Both the position numbers and the translations under genes were made by a program. The notes under the pieces are model-generated. The model did not search any database. It was given only the letters and a program-made list of their open reading frames with translations, and was not told the origin of the DNA. DNA of 64,000 nucleotides from Hermodice carunculata (lineage: Eukaryota; Annelida; Polychaeta; Eunicida; Amphinomidae). Where the stretch lies: positions 79,348,725 to 79,412,724 of the forward strand of contig OZ026623.1 in assembly GCA_964020975.1 (NCBI GenBank), read 5' to 3'. Numbering within the stretch: position 1 is the stretch's first letter; the number at the start of each line of letters is the position of its first letter. Below, piece after piece: positions 25,201-40,012 of the stretch.

Positions 25201-28200
25201 AATCAAGTAAGGAGCATTTCGGACCAGCAAGTTGTAGATTTTTACCAGCTACTTAACTCCTTTGCTTCAGTCATAACTACTAACATTTGGTTTGTATAAA
25301 ATCACCCATGTTGCCAAGTAGTGATATATAATGATATGACGCAAGCTGAATGTTATCAGCAGGTGCATTAAGATATGCAAATGTATCAACAGCAACAGGA
25401 CATCAATCATTTTCATACTTCGAAAATACATTGGAAATAAATAGAAAAATTTAATAACCATTTTGTTCAGCATACTATATACTCATCTCAATGTACTCAA
25501 TTTCTAATACACTCATGAAGGGATATCCTAGCATGCATACCCTGCACATACTTTTAATTTTATTGATTTATTTATGTAGGTGGATTTCTTGAGAAAGTAT
25601 AGACTTAATGGTCTTGCGACGCAGGGAGATTTCCATGACCCGGCTAAGGGAGTTCGTTCGTTCAGTGTATCCTATGGTATACTGGAGGGGCACTTAATTG
25701 ACTATGAAGATATTCCCGGTGAACTAAAAGTAAATTCTTTCTTTAATATATTCAGTATTTATCAATCAACAAACACTTTTATTCTGCAAATGATTCAGCA
25801 AAAACGCCAACAGTTGGAAATACAAATATGTTATCAAAATACAAAGAGTTTGTCTTCTTAGAAAAAATCGTCACTTAACATAAACATTTTAAGGCAAACA
25901 GAGTTTCAAATTTTCCAGTTACTTACATAATTCACATATACAAGTTGTTAATGTCGTTTCCAAACAAGTAAAAAGTAATGTCCTGCATACAGAATTGCTT
26001 ATTCAAATATAATCTTAACATTCAAAAAGTTGCTTTTCTACCGTGTCTCTTTTTATCTTTGCCACAAGTGATAAATTTGGAGTTTTAAGAGGCTGTTTTA
26101 GATGATTTAAAAAAACAGCCAACGTTAAGGATGAATATATTTCAGAGGTTGAGAGGACCCGCTTAAACCATCAGTTGCCTTTCCTGTGCGACTGTATGTG
26201 TCAAATCAGGATTAAAATTTACCTCTTTACATTGGTATAGGAAGATGAATATTGATGGCTTTTTATGCAACAGACCCCACATGCACACCAGTCAATTATT
26301 AGAAGAAGTGTGACGGCAGTATTTGAATATATGTAGAGTATGGGCGCTCCCTGCATGAAAGGAGAAAATTCCATCTCTTTCCAACATAATGTATAATATG
26401 GGGGATGTAGAGGTATTAGTTGAAGTGGATATTGTTGTGCGGGGGTTAAGGTGGTAACTATCTGGGAATTTTACAAAAACGTTCTCAGGCAACCGGATGT
26501 TAAAATATTTGTACACGAAAACATCTCCCTGGAATTCTCTCCTTTGCTGGAAGGTAAAGGTTTCAGACCTGTTATGTGGATTCAATGCAAAGTACAATTT
26601 ATATTCTGAAAACGCATATTAGATATTGCTAGATATGTTTGCCGATTATTCCATTAGAATCTAAATGGCACTTCCTGTTGGAGCTACTATTAAAGATTCC
26701 TCGAGATACACACTCATTCACATATGTGTTCATATATGATGCTTTCTATACGTAGGTATTTACAAAAATGAAAGACAGTCACATCCCAGAGCTGCACTGG
26801 TTCCTGCATCATATCATTGCCCAAGTCTTGCGTATCTATGTTCAGAGTTTTGTTGGGGCACCCTGTTTACGGTTCCAAATACTTCACTGTCGTCCACAAG
26901 CACGTAAGTTTTCCAATCATACTCAAAATGTTGTTTCCTGTTGCCACAAGCTCTTTTTAATTTAACAGTTAAAATCTTATACCTAAAACTGAGCAATATA
27001 ATTATGCGTAATGGAGAATTGTGTGCTTAGTGGTTGATCGTTTATGAATGTCATCCGTGCTTTGTTTAACTGCTCCATTGTCGGCTGTCGGTGTAACGCA
27101 GATTCAAATTATTTAGTATCAGTAATTATACTTTACTTGTCTTAGTTTCTGAGTGAAATGTTTTGCGGTTGAGCCAGACATCCGTGTCTGGAATAAGTCA
27201 ACAATCCCAATCTTGACAATAGTGTTTTAATTTAAGAAAGAGAAAGCCGTGTTTATGTTTTTAGATCTTTTCGTGCAGTTCAATCTCCACAGAAACATAG
27301 ATATGAAAAAATGTGTTGACATATATACGTAGGATTCCTTGATCCGACAACTGGTCAAGGGATAATGATATTGGTAACATGAACATGAGACGCACAGAAA
27401 GAGATGACTGTATCATGCATGTAAAGTATGCTCTTCATCGTGTGTGCAAGTTCGGAAGCTATTCTTTACTTTGCTGAACCAATTTTGATGTGAGAAAAAC
27501 ATTTGCTACAAATTTTTCATCCAAACTACAATGAATGCAACATGATGTAGTGTATGGAAGCCCATTGATCCGAAATTAATTTCTCTTGTCAATATAGGCA
27601 CCAAATGTGCCATTTTAGTTGAATATTTTGACCACCTAATTTATTTACTTACTTATCTAAGGATTGTAAATTTATGAGCAAATGGTGACAGATTATGATT
27701 GATGCTGTATGTAGCGTATGCAAAATTAATATATTTGAAAAAAAAATCATTTGCTGTGGTAATCCGTTTTGAAAAAAAAAATCCAAGGTTTTTCAGATGA
27801 ACCAGTACATGTATATAAACATACATGGACTGTAATATTTTACCATCGTGTGTAGACAAAAATGCTTGATCTCTTCCTTATGTATTATATCTATCAAAAA
27901 AGATAAAATCAGAGACTTTTTATTTATACTAACTCTCTATTCAAGTAATGTACTAATTAGATAACGTTAACACGTTTAGCTTTCAAATAATAAAGTACTT
28001 ATTTTCACCAATTGCAGACCACTGATGTGGTTCGGTCATTTCCACCAACCACTTGCCTACCTAGTGTCTGTCATATGCTGTTTTATTTCTGCAAACGTGG
28101 CACCTGGTATAAATTGCCTCTTTACCTCTCTGCCACTCCTCATGTGTTATTCTTTGAGGGTTGTGGTATTATCGGCTGATAATAATTATCACTACAAGTA

Positions 28201-31200
28201 GAATCCTTTCCTATTTTTAGCCATACAGAGCCACAAATAACGTTCATTGTGCTTTTGTTGAAATTGGATTCCACAGATATATCCTGGGTAGCTATACATG
28301 CAATATTAAAGTATGTCAAAATACTTTTTCACAGATTGCAAATAATAAGAAGCCATCATGGACACATGAACAAACGGACATACATGACTCACCACTAACA
28401 AGGTCTCGCACACTTAATACATTGTTTCACAGGCCACGTTGCATGTATCCTCATTGACACTTCCGTTTGTGGGTTCCATAACAGTTTAAATTTGGCAGCC
28501 AAGATTGCACATGATTTTGGCATATAACAGGAACCGGTAGAAGCTTTACACGAAAATGTACTTCCATATTGACAAGACCAAGGAATACGGAAAAATAACA
28601 TTTTACAAAAATAAAAATATGCTTTGCGCAGTTGTTCTCTTTTCTCGAAATTCGCAGCGTTCTCACTGAATGTCTTAGATGTTAATTTTTTACGCGTTAA
28701 AAACGACAGAATGAGATAGTGCAGATAAATGACCCGAGTGACTACAGTATTTCGATGTCAATAGCTCTGATGGTCATACATGTAAAAAGATAACTGTACC
28801 GTTCCCTTTGTGAATAAGTACAGTCGTGCATTATATGGTCCAAAGCCATCAAGACCCACACACGTAAATGGCAGAAACTTCAGCTGAATACATTCAAAAG
28901 GCAAATCAGCCATAATTTGTGTTGGTAGTTTGACAAAAATTTTTAAACATGCTACGTCGTTCTCAGTGATGAGCTTTACTTTTCAATATGCAGTACGTAA
29001 ATTAAATTGTATTGTTACAAAAGATTTGAGAAATGACTGATAATTGATACATTTATAGATATCAAGGTTAGAAACAGGTTTAAAGAAAATACCAACATGC
29101 ACCTCCAACACAAGAGAGTAACGGACAATTTAACATTAGGGTGCACTGTATCAAAGATTTAGGCATACTGTGTGTTTCGGCAATGGAAAAAAATATATCT
29201 TTTACATCAGAATCACTGTCTTAGATAGTGAATATTTTATTGTCTGAAGTTGGCCAAACAAGTGAGCGTTTTGTCCGACAATCTGGACCACTGAACCACA
29301 GATCAATGGCACTCCGTGTGGAACCTGTAGCAGGTGGAGTAAGCAGGTCAGGTACATTATCACGTCATCTCACATGTCTTCATGCTGTGGCAGCTGTCAA
29401 GGCGGGGATGACAGAAACCCGGTTTTCAACATAAGTGTAGAATCTGCGAGATTCATTTTAATATAACATAAAACTATGATGGAGTCAATCCAGAAGAAAA
29501 CCTGGTATCATGTCCACACCACATTCTTCACGCACGGATTATAATATACCACCGCATCCTACTTCTTCAGCTGGAGTTCAAATCTTCAAATAGTCGTTAG
29601 ATACCAATTAATTAGGACAACGTAACTCTTGCTCATTACTAGCCGGTATAACATGTCACCTGTTTTGAAGCATCTGAGATACACACATGCATTATAGGAG
29701 ACTGCACGTGTCATGGGGATCAGAATCATGCCAGTCAAATTTAAAGAATATGAAGTTTTGCAGGAGCAGCATTCCCTTGCATTTTCTAGGGCGCATTGAG
29801 ACCTAATGGGTCAACAATTGATTAAGTAAAGCTAGACATCGAGTGACTAGACTTGCAGATACGTCTTTGATGCAAAATGAAAACTCTTCTTCTTTTATAT
29901 TTCACTTCACTCCAAGTACTCTACCTTTCTATCCAGATCTATATTCATGCACTTTTTTACTACGCTGTTGAATGGGGACTCCGTCAAGTGAGTCTTTTTC
30001 ATGGATTGGTAATTTAATGAGATCAAAAGCACTAGTTTGTAGGGGGACTGGCACACCTACGTCGATTTTGCCAACATCTTGTTTAAAATTGTCTGACTTC
30101 GACAGGCCCTCAACATACATGCTATTCAATGTGACATCATTCTTCGATGGGTCCACATTTGGGTTGTCTGAAACAGTTTACTTTAGTGCAAACACATTAC
30201 AGTTTTCACACCAAACACAAACAAAAAGATGTGCTGCCATTCGCAAATGTAGGAGTTCTACGTTTTTAAACCATGAAAAGCAAAAGACGTCACGATCATA
30301 ACGTGGAGCAGAAAATTGGTTATACTTGAGCAAATCTCGCTTCAGGCTGCAAAATCATAAAGACGGAAACGTAAATGCACATAGAATAGTTTGTTATTTA
30401 GGTTTGAACCCTGTAAGCAGCTTTCATTAAGATTTAAGCCACCATAGCGGGCAGCGGACACAATTTAGCTGGTCTATTAATCTTCTGAACACTGGTGACC
30501 TGGAACCTAAATACCACTTTCCTTTTACTTGTCGCTTTTATGAAACATCCTTATTTCTGTGCATTTGTGCAAAAAGGCTATATGTTCAGATGAAGATTGA
30601 AAGAAATCAAGATTATTCTGTCATAATATCATGTTATTCAGTTTAACCATTATAGTCAGTATTTGCAAGTGATTTGGTTTAAACATATGCGTGTTCAAGA
30701 TGCATACACCGATGTGTATGCATCGTCCTTGCTTGATCATTATTATCATCTCACTTCGCTTTGATTTTTGTACCAACACAGAAAAGGATCAGCATCTCCA
30801 GCACTGACCAAAATACGTCAGGTCAGTCTTCAGATATCTGTCAGTTGCAAGGGCCATCCACTCTAAGCGTTGCTATCCACCTTATAAAATTATAGTTCTT
30901 TGGCCTTATTGTGGTCTTGTTAACAATTTGTAAAATTAATTCCACCATAAATCTGAATTTCGTTAATTAGCTTTGATGTTCTTATCCAGAAAATAATTCT
31001 GCCAGGTATTCATCTGTGCGGCTGAGTAGTACATATCCACCAGGAGTTGCAGCTTATACTGTGGACGGAATTATCCAGACATGTACTCGAACCCTGCCTG
31101 AACAAGACCCGTGGATGGTCCTTGATATAGGAAAGGTTTTGTACATCATTTCTGTGCGCTGGATCCGTGGTTTAAAAGTTAAACAAAGTAAGCTCAATTT

Positions 31201-34200
31201 ATTTAGCCTTCTGCCAATTGACAGAATATGAGTGGACATCACCCATTGCCTTGAACAGCTGTATCATTTCTATCTCATAGAAATGTTTAGATAATTGTTT
31301 AGTAACGTTTGTGTAGGGTTGCTAAATATTTGCATTGGCATCAATATGGCATTCTGATATTAAGACCAGTTCATAGAGCAGTTCTACTGCTTACTTGCGC
31401 GAAGGGTCATTTAAGGAGTGATTGCACTCTACTATCACAAAAACGTTAATTCGAGAGTGACGTTTTTTTTCAGCCAAATGGTATTGTTGATAGTCTTATT
31501 TACAATGAAGAGGTACATGGTAAAACACTCAATAAAAGGGAACCAGATATTATCATCGCTGTTCAGAACTATCACTGTAACGAAACAAAATCCGGAAGTG
31601 GTTGCTTCATTCTCTAGTCTTGGTATCACAGTTGCTCCTTCAGTACATTTACATGACTGCTTATAGTCTGAAAAAAAACGTAGAAAAGCGTCCAAAATAT
31701 AGTTGTTTCATTTAACGTTACCAGGCCAAACTGGTCTGTGGCAACTGGTAATTATGTAGGTTGTCTTGATTTATTATTGTACTTTTTAAGATTAATATCA
31801 ATGGAAATTTCATTGAAGTCACTCCAGAATAAAATGCTGATAGACGACAGCCTTTCTCGGTCTACCATGAGCTCTATGCACCCAGGGTGCACAGCAGAGC
31901 TCCTCAATCAGTCAAATGGTATTACCTTTTTGAGGTGTACGTATATTTCATTACTGTGACATGCATATTATCGACACAGTAATAAACGAATGAAAGAAAA
32001 CAATTGGGATACAAAGCATTGTTCAGTTTGAATCACTCTCGTGCAAAGATGCAAAGATGAATTATCACACAACATGACACATGCATATTGACATAATGTG
32101 TGAACGACCACACAAGAGCAAGACTTACAGAGAGATGAGCATGATAAGAACTATGAATGATTAACCAAGAAAGAATATTAGCTTATATGAACACCAGCAT
32201 TTATAAATTTAAAAAGCGTAATAAAATTACCCCTGAGTTTAAAGCAATCACAATGTACAATGTAATCATCTAATGCTGAAAAAAAATTGCACTTGCAATT
32301 GAAACACCATCCGTCATGGGAAATCGCACTGTGCAGTTTTGATTGCTGAGTAATACAAAAAGGAAAAGAAAGAAGACGTATAAGTCATATTCAACTGATA
32401 AGCCATATTGATATTCATTTGCTTCTTTGCTGCTATTTCTTAATGGGAGGAAATTGAATTGTCTCGCGCTGAAGGCAATCTTTCTTGTTCTCAGCAGGAT
32501 GTATACAGCGCAAAATGTAGTATTTCTGGATATTTAATCTGTCACACCACTCAGCTGAGTTGACATATTTCATGTATCATATTTTAATCAATTCCACGTA
32601 TTGGATATTCTTGGGTTATTCAATCCACAATTCCAAAAATATCATGGGGTTCAACATATGCCTTGAAATCTGGAACATTAAATTTTTAACAGGTGTCGTA
32701 TGTAAGTGTAAACTGAGAGAATATTAGGAGACCAGAGACATTTAGAGCAAGCTTATTAACCAATGAATACATCTGATAAATCGGGTGTTCTGTGTTTGGC
32801 CGCATTATGCCATCCAGATTCCTTATAGATTTTACTTTGCTGTCCTCTTGCATCGCACTGTTGACAATGTGGACAGCATCCTATTATACAAGATTCAAAT
32901 TTTGATTTTTTTTTTACACCTGATGGGCACTCCACACTCAGCAGGCATATTTAAGCACTGGAAAAAAAAAGAATATTACACGACCAAATAAAATTTGGGA
33001 CCTTCAAAATCTTGATCGGTTTATTTTTTCCAGCAATCTTAATCGGTAAAGAATGAGACCCAAATATGTTAAAAGTAAATTTTAGGCTCTTCAAAATACG
33101 GATCAGTATATAATATTACATGGCAATTTCAACAATGTGATTGGTCCATATTCAATCTAAATGTGGCCTTCCTTATCCCTAGATCGCAGGGAAAGAAACA
33201 GAAAATGTAAACTATCACTGAAATCCTCATTTGCATACATAGTAATTATTGGGAACGGATTAATGAAAAGACAATTATCCAAATTGAAAAAAAAACACGT
33301 TTTGAATCAGGAATCGGAAATATGGTCAGCTACTAAGCGGCTATTTTACGTAAGAATGGCGGGCTGATAAGCAGCTTTATTGATCCGTCCCACAACTATA
33401 TTTCCACCAAGTTTTAGAACAACTGAATGGCATCTTTGGAGGAATATTGGAATTGGAAAATTCGTTACAAATCAGGGATCTAGAGTTCCACCACTAAGTG
33501 AGAAAAAAAACTTTGTTTGATAGCCCAAAAAGCTACATTTCTGTTACGTTTTACAAGAATTTTACTGTCAATTTTGGAAAAAAAATAAAATTTCTTTACA
33601 AATAAAAGGACACAAATCGCAATACTAACTTTAAAAAAAAATAAGACAGTGTATGGCAAAAAATGGTCACTTCTTTATATATATACATTAAAAATGAAGA
33701 ACCCTACAAACAACAATTTACCAATTTCATATCACAATTATAAACAAAAAGTTACGGTTATTAAAAATCCGTGGTATGTTTTTGCAGATACATGTGGTGA
33801 CATTATTATAGCACACATTAAGCCATTTTATCTTGAAAAGTTTTCTTAAAATGCCCAAACTTTTACACAAAAAAGGAAAATAATTTGCCTTAAAGTGATG
33901 TCAGTTTTCCAGGTAAGACATTACGTTTCAGGATGACTACAAATGTCCCTATGAAATGTTGAAGCAATAGGCCTGTCAGGCTTTTATTTTTTAGATGTTG
34001 CAATAAAAGAAAATTTGAAAAAAAAATCTTTGGAGTAGGGTCGTTTGAACCCACTAGATAGAGATCCACATAAGGAAGAGCCCCGCTGAATATAATGTGG
34101 ATTTGTCCAACAGTTTTTGATAAGTCAAACGTGCAAATTGTGGATACTAATAGACAGGTAGATAGACAGACAGCGAGACAGAGGGCTGACGACAAAGACC

Positions 34201-37200
34201 AATTACATAAACTCATTTCAAAGACTTGTCAATGTGAGCAAAAATGTTAAGTTGTAGGGAAGTTATCTTAAGAATGGTGAGCATTGACAGAATACAGTGA
34301 GTTTATATTCTTACTGCTTGTCACTAATCTGCCTCAAAAAGCCAGGTGGGAAATATTTCTATAGTACACAGTATAAATTGTGTTATCGCTTTGAAAGAAT
34401 ATGGTACTATTACCAATTGTCACTGAATATACCATATTACCAAAATAAGAATATGAAATACGTTACTTGTCAAAATTGTTCGCATACGTGGATACTATAA
34501 TTTATATCCTGTTCCTTCATTTTAAGTTCCTCTCAAATATTCTCTATGGTGTGCTACATAATAGCTTCAGCAGGAGTTGCCACCTACACCAAAATACTTA
34601 TATTTATGAAATTACACCTCCGTTATTAGAAACAAGAAATACTGCATAGTGCTAGTATTTCATATGGAAGTGTATGTTGGCCATCAACTCTGCTCTTTGT
34701 GATAATTCGGACCATTCTTGTGACTTTGGTTTTCCCTTTTGTCTGAAAATACGACTTATGAATGTCTAACAATCACGTTTTCTTAGGCCTGGACGAGAAC
34801 ATTGTGGAAGTGTATGTTTCAACTAGAAGCCCGGATCCTCAAGATCGCCAGACATGGAAATTATGCTCCCATGTAGCATATGTGGGCTATCACAAGGAGA
34901 TGTTCTTTGATTGCACAAAATTGCAATTTGGTCGATATGTGATGCTTCGACGACCAGGCTCTATAATTGTGGACGCTTGTGAAATAGAAATATATACTGG
35001 AAGATCTGGTGAGCTACCTTATATCCTGCAAGTATAACAAAAACATGGACTGTAGCCATAAAGGAGTAGACGAGAGCCATTTATGCCTCTTTTTTCAATT
35101 TTTAAAAGGAAATGGTGTACTTTTGTATTGTTAAATTTAACATCACCCTATACAATTTATGAAGCAAATACAGTTTTGACTGGAACCTGTCTAACCAAAT
35201 TAGATTTTTTTCTCAAAAGCTTCTTGTGCATTTTTCTCCTAGTCGCTTTACTTACACAATGAACCGGGACAAAGGAGGCACTACAGTCATGGTAATCAAT
35301 ATTCAACAGTCTCCTGAAAAAACTCTGTACCACAATGATCATATTGATGATCACGCACTATGATATAGGTAGTGTTATGCTTATCAATCTTAGCATGTAA
35401 CTAAGTGCAGATATAGACTTAAAATGGCCAAGCATCCTAGCCGTGCAGGACAAAATTAGAAAACTGGAAAATGTCCATGTTTTGCTTGTAGCATATTATG
35501 TGTAATGCATATTTAACCATTCTAAGGTGTTTGATACTTGGTTAGCGTGGAACATACGTTGATATCAAATACCATACCAAATGCTAATATGTTGAGACGT
35601 ATTGTAAAACTGAACTGAGCCACAATGAAACAGACTCAGACTCAGACTCGAGACTCCTTTATTTGACCGAAAATATACAATATAAGACTATACACATATG
35701 TCATAACAGTGGTCAAGAGACCCTCATTACGGCCTTAACAGCCGCTACCATGGGGGCCAACTAGATATACTGCAAAGGAAGCACAGGTACGAAAGAAAGA
35801 GTAGGTGTAAAGTAGATAACAATGTTTCACTAAGTAAGGTACAATTTATTTAATATTTATGATAGGATTAGAAATAGTAATTCATGTAATGAAAGTGACT
35901 TTCGGAGGCTGTTCAAGAATCAGAGCTATGGAAGATTACAGACATAGCGGTTAAGAATGGAACAAGCAGATTTCTATTTGTGAATAAAATATTGTTGTTT
36001 TTTCACATATAAAGAGAAACCAGTTTTACTATGGGTATGAACCTTGTTCAGTATAGAATCTGGAATTGTATTTAATGTTTTAATGATTTTATATCTTAAA
36101 CAGTTACCTGACCCAACCAATTTTCTTTTTTCTATAAATAAAAGGTAACTACCTCTTGTGATATGATTATGCATTTCATAGATAGGCTGTATTTTCAAAG
36201 TTTTGAAATATTCAGGTAACTGATTTTTCTAAACTTAAAGTAGAACTTCAGTTATTGGTGAATATATATGTCACCACTTTTTAGTAAATTAAAGCTTTTT
36301 AAAATAGGTTCTGTATGTGAAATATACTTGCTAAGGCTTATATTTCTCATGTATTTTTCCGGAGTAATTCAATTCTTTTATTATTATGGCCCCAAAGTAG
36401 ACAACCATAGGTAATATGAGTGAGTACTGGTGAATTATATATTGTTTGCAGAATATTTGTTGGTACGTGTTTTTTTAATTTGAACATGATACCAATGGTT
36501 TTGGATGTCTTGGATAAAATTTTATCTATTGATTTTTTCAATTTAGATGTTTGTCAATTTGTATGCCTAGAAAATTTAGATTATTCACACATTCAGCCTT
36601 GTGTTATTTATTTCTATTTCAGGAATTGTCACCAATCTTTCCGGGTTGTGAAAAATCATGAATTTGGTTTTCTTTTTATTTAAAGACAGTTTATTGAATT
36701 TCAACCATTTACTTATTTTACTTAATTCGTTAAAGAATTTTCTCATATACTTGATTTACTAAATAGCAAAAGTTGTCATGTGATAATTGCCGGAGATTTT
36801 AATATTGAATAACTAAAAGTAAATGAGAAAAATATAATAAGCACTTACTTTGACACTATCACATCTATAAGCTATCTCCCACAATTTACCTGACCAACTA
36901 GATTATCTCAAAATAGTACTACATTAACAGATAATTTTCTCATGAAACTAACAAATGGAAAATGTGCCCCAACTGCAGGGATTTTAATCATTTTCCATAT
37001 TTTATGTCTTTTTACTGCAAAAACACGTATGACCCAAATCCAAAGTATATTCTAAATTTTCATAATGAAATTAGTACATCCAATATATATGATAAAATGA
37101 ATAAAAATCCAATGGCTGACCCTACAGAAAACTATAAAATATTAGAGAAAAACTGCAAATATACTTTAGAAAATAATCTTCCATCTAAAATGATAAAATT

Positions 37201-39919
37201 TAATAAACATAAACACAAAAAAATTAACTGGATTTCCTAGGGCATAATAATCTCCATATTATAACATATGCTTCGAAACCAGAAGTCACTATGTCAGTAC
37301 ATACATCAGTTTAGTAATAGTTACACTTAACTTGTTTTGAAGTAGCATCATAACATTCAGCGTGAAAAACATTAGGAAACTCATCACTGTACATTTTACG
37401 TAAATTTTTCTTTTATATGCTGTTGACTAATTTGACTCCAGCCCAGTGTATTACCTTTGTGCATCGCGCTGTTTGATTACAGCAAGGATTTCTACCGTGA
37501 AAGAGAAAGATAAGGAACTCATTCACCTGAAATGCCCTGAAGGATATCTTGCATTCACGTGGGCACAAATAAAACGCACCAATGAAACAAGAGCATTTGC
37601 CACAGACAAATATTTGCCGATGCTTATGAGTCATTGCATGGAAAGACAACAATGTTATATCCCTGCGGGAAAACCAAGGGGCACCCACTTGTACAATTGG
37701 ACAGTCACATTTGTATGTACAGCCCGCCAGGATATTGCAAGTTAGGCACTATTTCAGTATACTAGGTACCATTTGTAATGCATGATTAAATTTTATCGTA
37801 AAATTGTATACAGCCCCTTATATTATACGAATGTAACATTACTTGTATGACATCCTCTCGTGATAACTTGATGGGAGAATTTTGGTATATTTTGATGGGG
37901 CATCCTGAAAAATACGTGTCAAAAGTGGCAAATGATGTAATATAATAGGTGTCTGCACAAAATAACGACAGATCACGCACTGATAATATCTGAACACTTA
38001 GTTAGCTTTTCACGCTGCCAAGTCAAATTGAAACCTTGAATACAAAAACTTTATAATTATATATTTGCAGATGGTTCCTTATTTGTTTTGAAATACATCA
38101 ATAAGCCAGACACCAAAGAATCAGATGCAAAAGCATAATATATATATATTTTTTATTGCACAGCTTGTGGTAATACTACAGGAGAGCCAGGTGTATTGCT
38201 GACAACTGCAGATTATCTTAGAAATCTGGATACTTCATCTAATTGTGTGTGGAAAGTAGTAGCACCCACAAATACATATGTACAATTAAGGTTCACGAGC
38301 TTTAAACTTGCGCTGAGAGAAACTGGTTGGCTGGTGAGTTTCACAAAGAGCAGTTTTGCTTAAAAAAAAAAAACTTGTGTCACAACAAACTATTGTCATT
38401 ATATCTGTAGTTGAGGGCTCCATCGTTTTTCCTTCTGCGATGCACTTTAGTCCAGAGACAAGAGAGAAGCTACGTCTTCACCAAACAACATGTCAACCCA
38501 ACAGGAATAAATAACCCATTTGTATTTTCATGCTTTTTGTGACATGTCATTTTTATGTACATTGTTATTTGGTCTGAGCTAAATGAGCCCGGTTGCCTGG
38601 TTTCAAGGGGCTAGTAGCCTGGCAAGAGGATTCACAGTTCCTATCTGGCAGTTTAAGGGCATAAGTCTTCATATTACAACATTTCTTAGTGCCATCTGGA
38701 GGTTCCCTAGATAGTTATAATTGTGTCCTGTTTATGTCTTCTTTGTGTTCCACGTTTGCTATTGTTAAGTTGGTCCCCTTAAACCATTTCGCTTTGGATG
38801 CACTGCACTGAATGCGTTTCTTAACGAACCCAAGTGTTCCCTGATTGGTTGATAGGTTTTTGGGCCCTAATAGTCCATTTGTTTTCGACTGAAAACTGTT
38901 TGACAGAGTGGGTTCAGCATTCCGGACTCGAGCATTTGAGCTGATAGCATGTATGGCTTATGGTATTGTAAGGCACGTGTCGGTGTGCTAGTTGTTTTAC
39001 TTTACTGGTAGAATGTCTTTTATTTCAACAGCCTGCATGTCAAGCTCTTTGTCCATGATTTGTATCTGATTCGGAATTCAAATTTGGTGCGTTTGATTTT
39101 CATATTTAGGCTAGATTTACAAGATGTGTTTCAGTCTGTCCATTATATTTTGTTGTAGCCAGGTAAATTTTGCCTCCTTTTGTTGCCTCTGTGGTGGCTG
39201 TTGTGGTTTTGTAGCACAGCTTTGACACGCCAATGTTCAGGTAAGAGCAAATGGGTGACTTGGCGAACAATACAATTTTTATGTAACATGCATGGATATT
39301 TCAGTCATGCAACTTTTTGTATTTGTTGTACGAAATATCCTAAGATTGAGATATAGTGCAAATTTCTCGAAATTATTTTTATTACATATATGATGCAATA
39401 TTCATGTCGTTGCTTGTCGTTGCTTGTCGTTGTTGATGTAAATCAAGGTGTATGAAATGTAATAAATGCATAATTATATGTAGCATACATATTTTGCTTA
39501 CTTAGGTTAGTTTTTACCTTAGCCGCTAGATGGTGTAAGTGTTTATCAATGGCATTAGCCGACTAATTATTGTATAAATGAAATTCGCGTCACCAGATGG
39601 CTAGGAACTTCTATCATGGCGCGCATCTTTTAATGGTTATAGGCAACATGTTCAAGTAAAAATGAATTGTTTGATTGGCGTGAAGGTTTCGCTGATAGTT
39701 ATTCTGTTCCATCTTATGTTCATTATTTCTTAAAATCTTTTACGTTCCTGTTGCCTCCCCTTTGTATGGGTTCCGGTCGTGCATGATTACCAATGAATAG
39801 GATCTAAATGGTCAAGATACAGCATGTACATATGGGCCTCAATAAATACGTGTACAGAGACTTTTAACTGGTTGTGATTTCTCCAGTTTCAATTGTGTTT
39901 CTACAATTCATGGTAACAA

Positions 39920-40012
<93 letters not shown>

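Noticed and set aside
26292-26597. 101-codon minus-strand frame in the discoidin intron
   Set aside because: No recognised domain, no splice context and biased composition. Kept only as a note.
29972-30301. 109-codon plus-strand frame
   Set aside because: It is the opposite-strand shadow of the better supported minus-strand exon at 29929-30167.
31475-31625. Open stretch after a CAG inside the second FTP intron
   Set aside because: In the phase required by the upstream FTP exon it hits a stop within a few codons, and no domain is visible.
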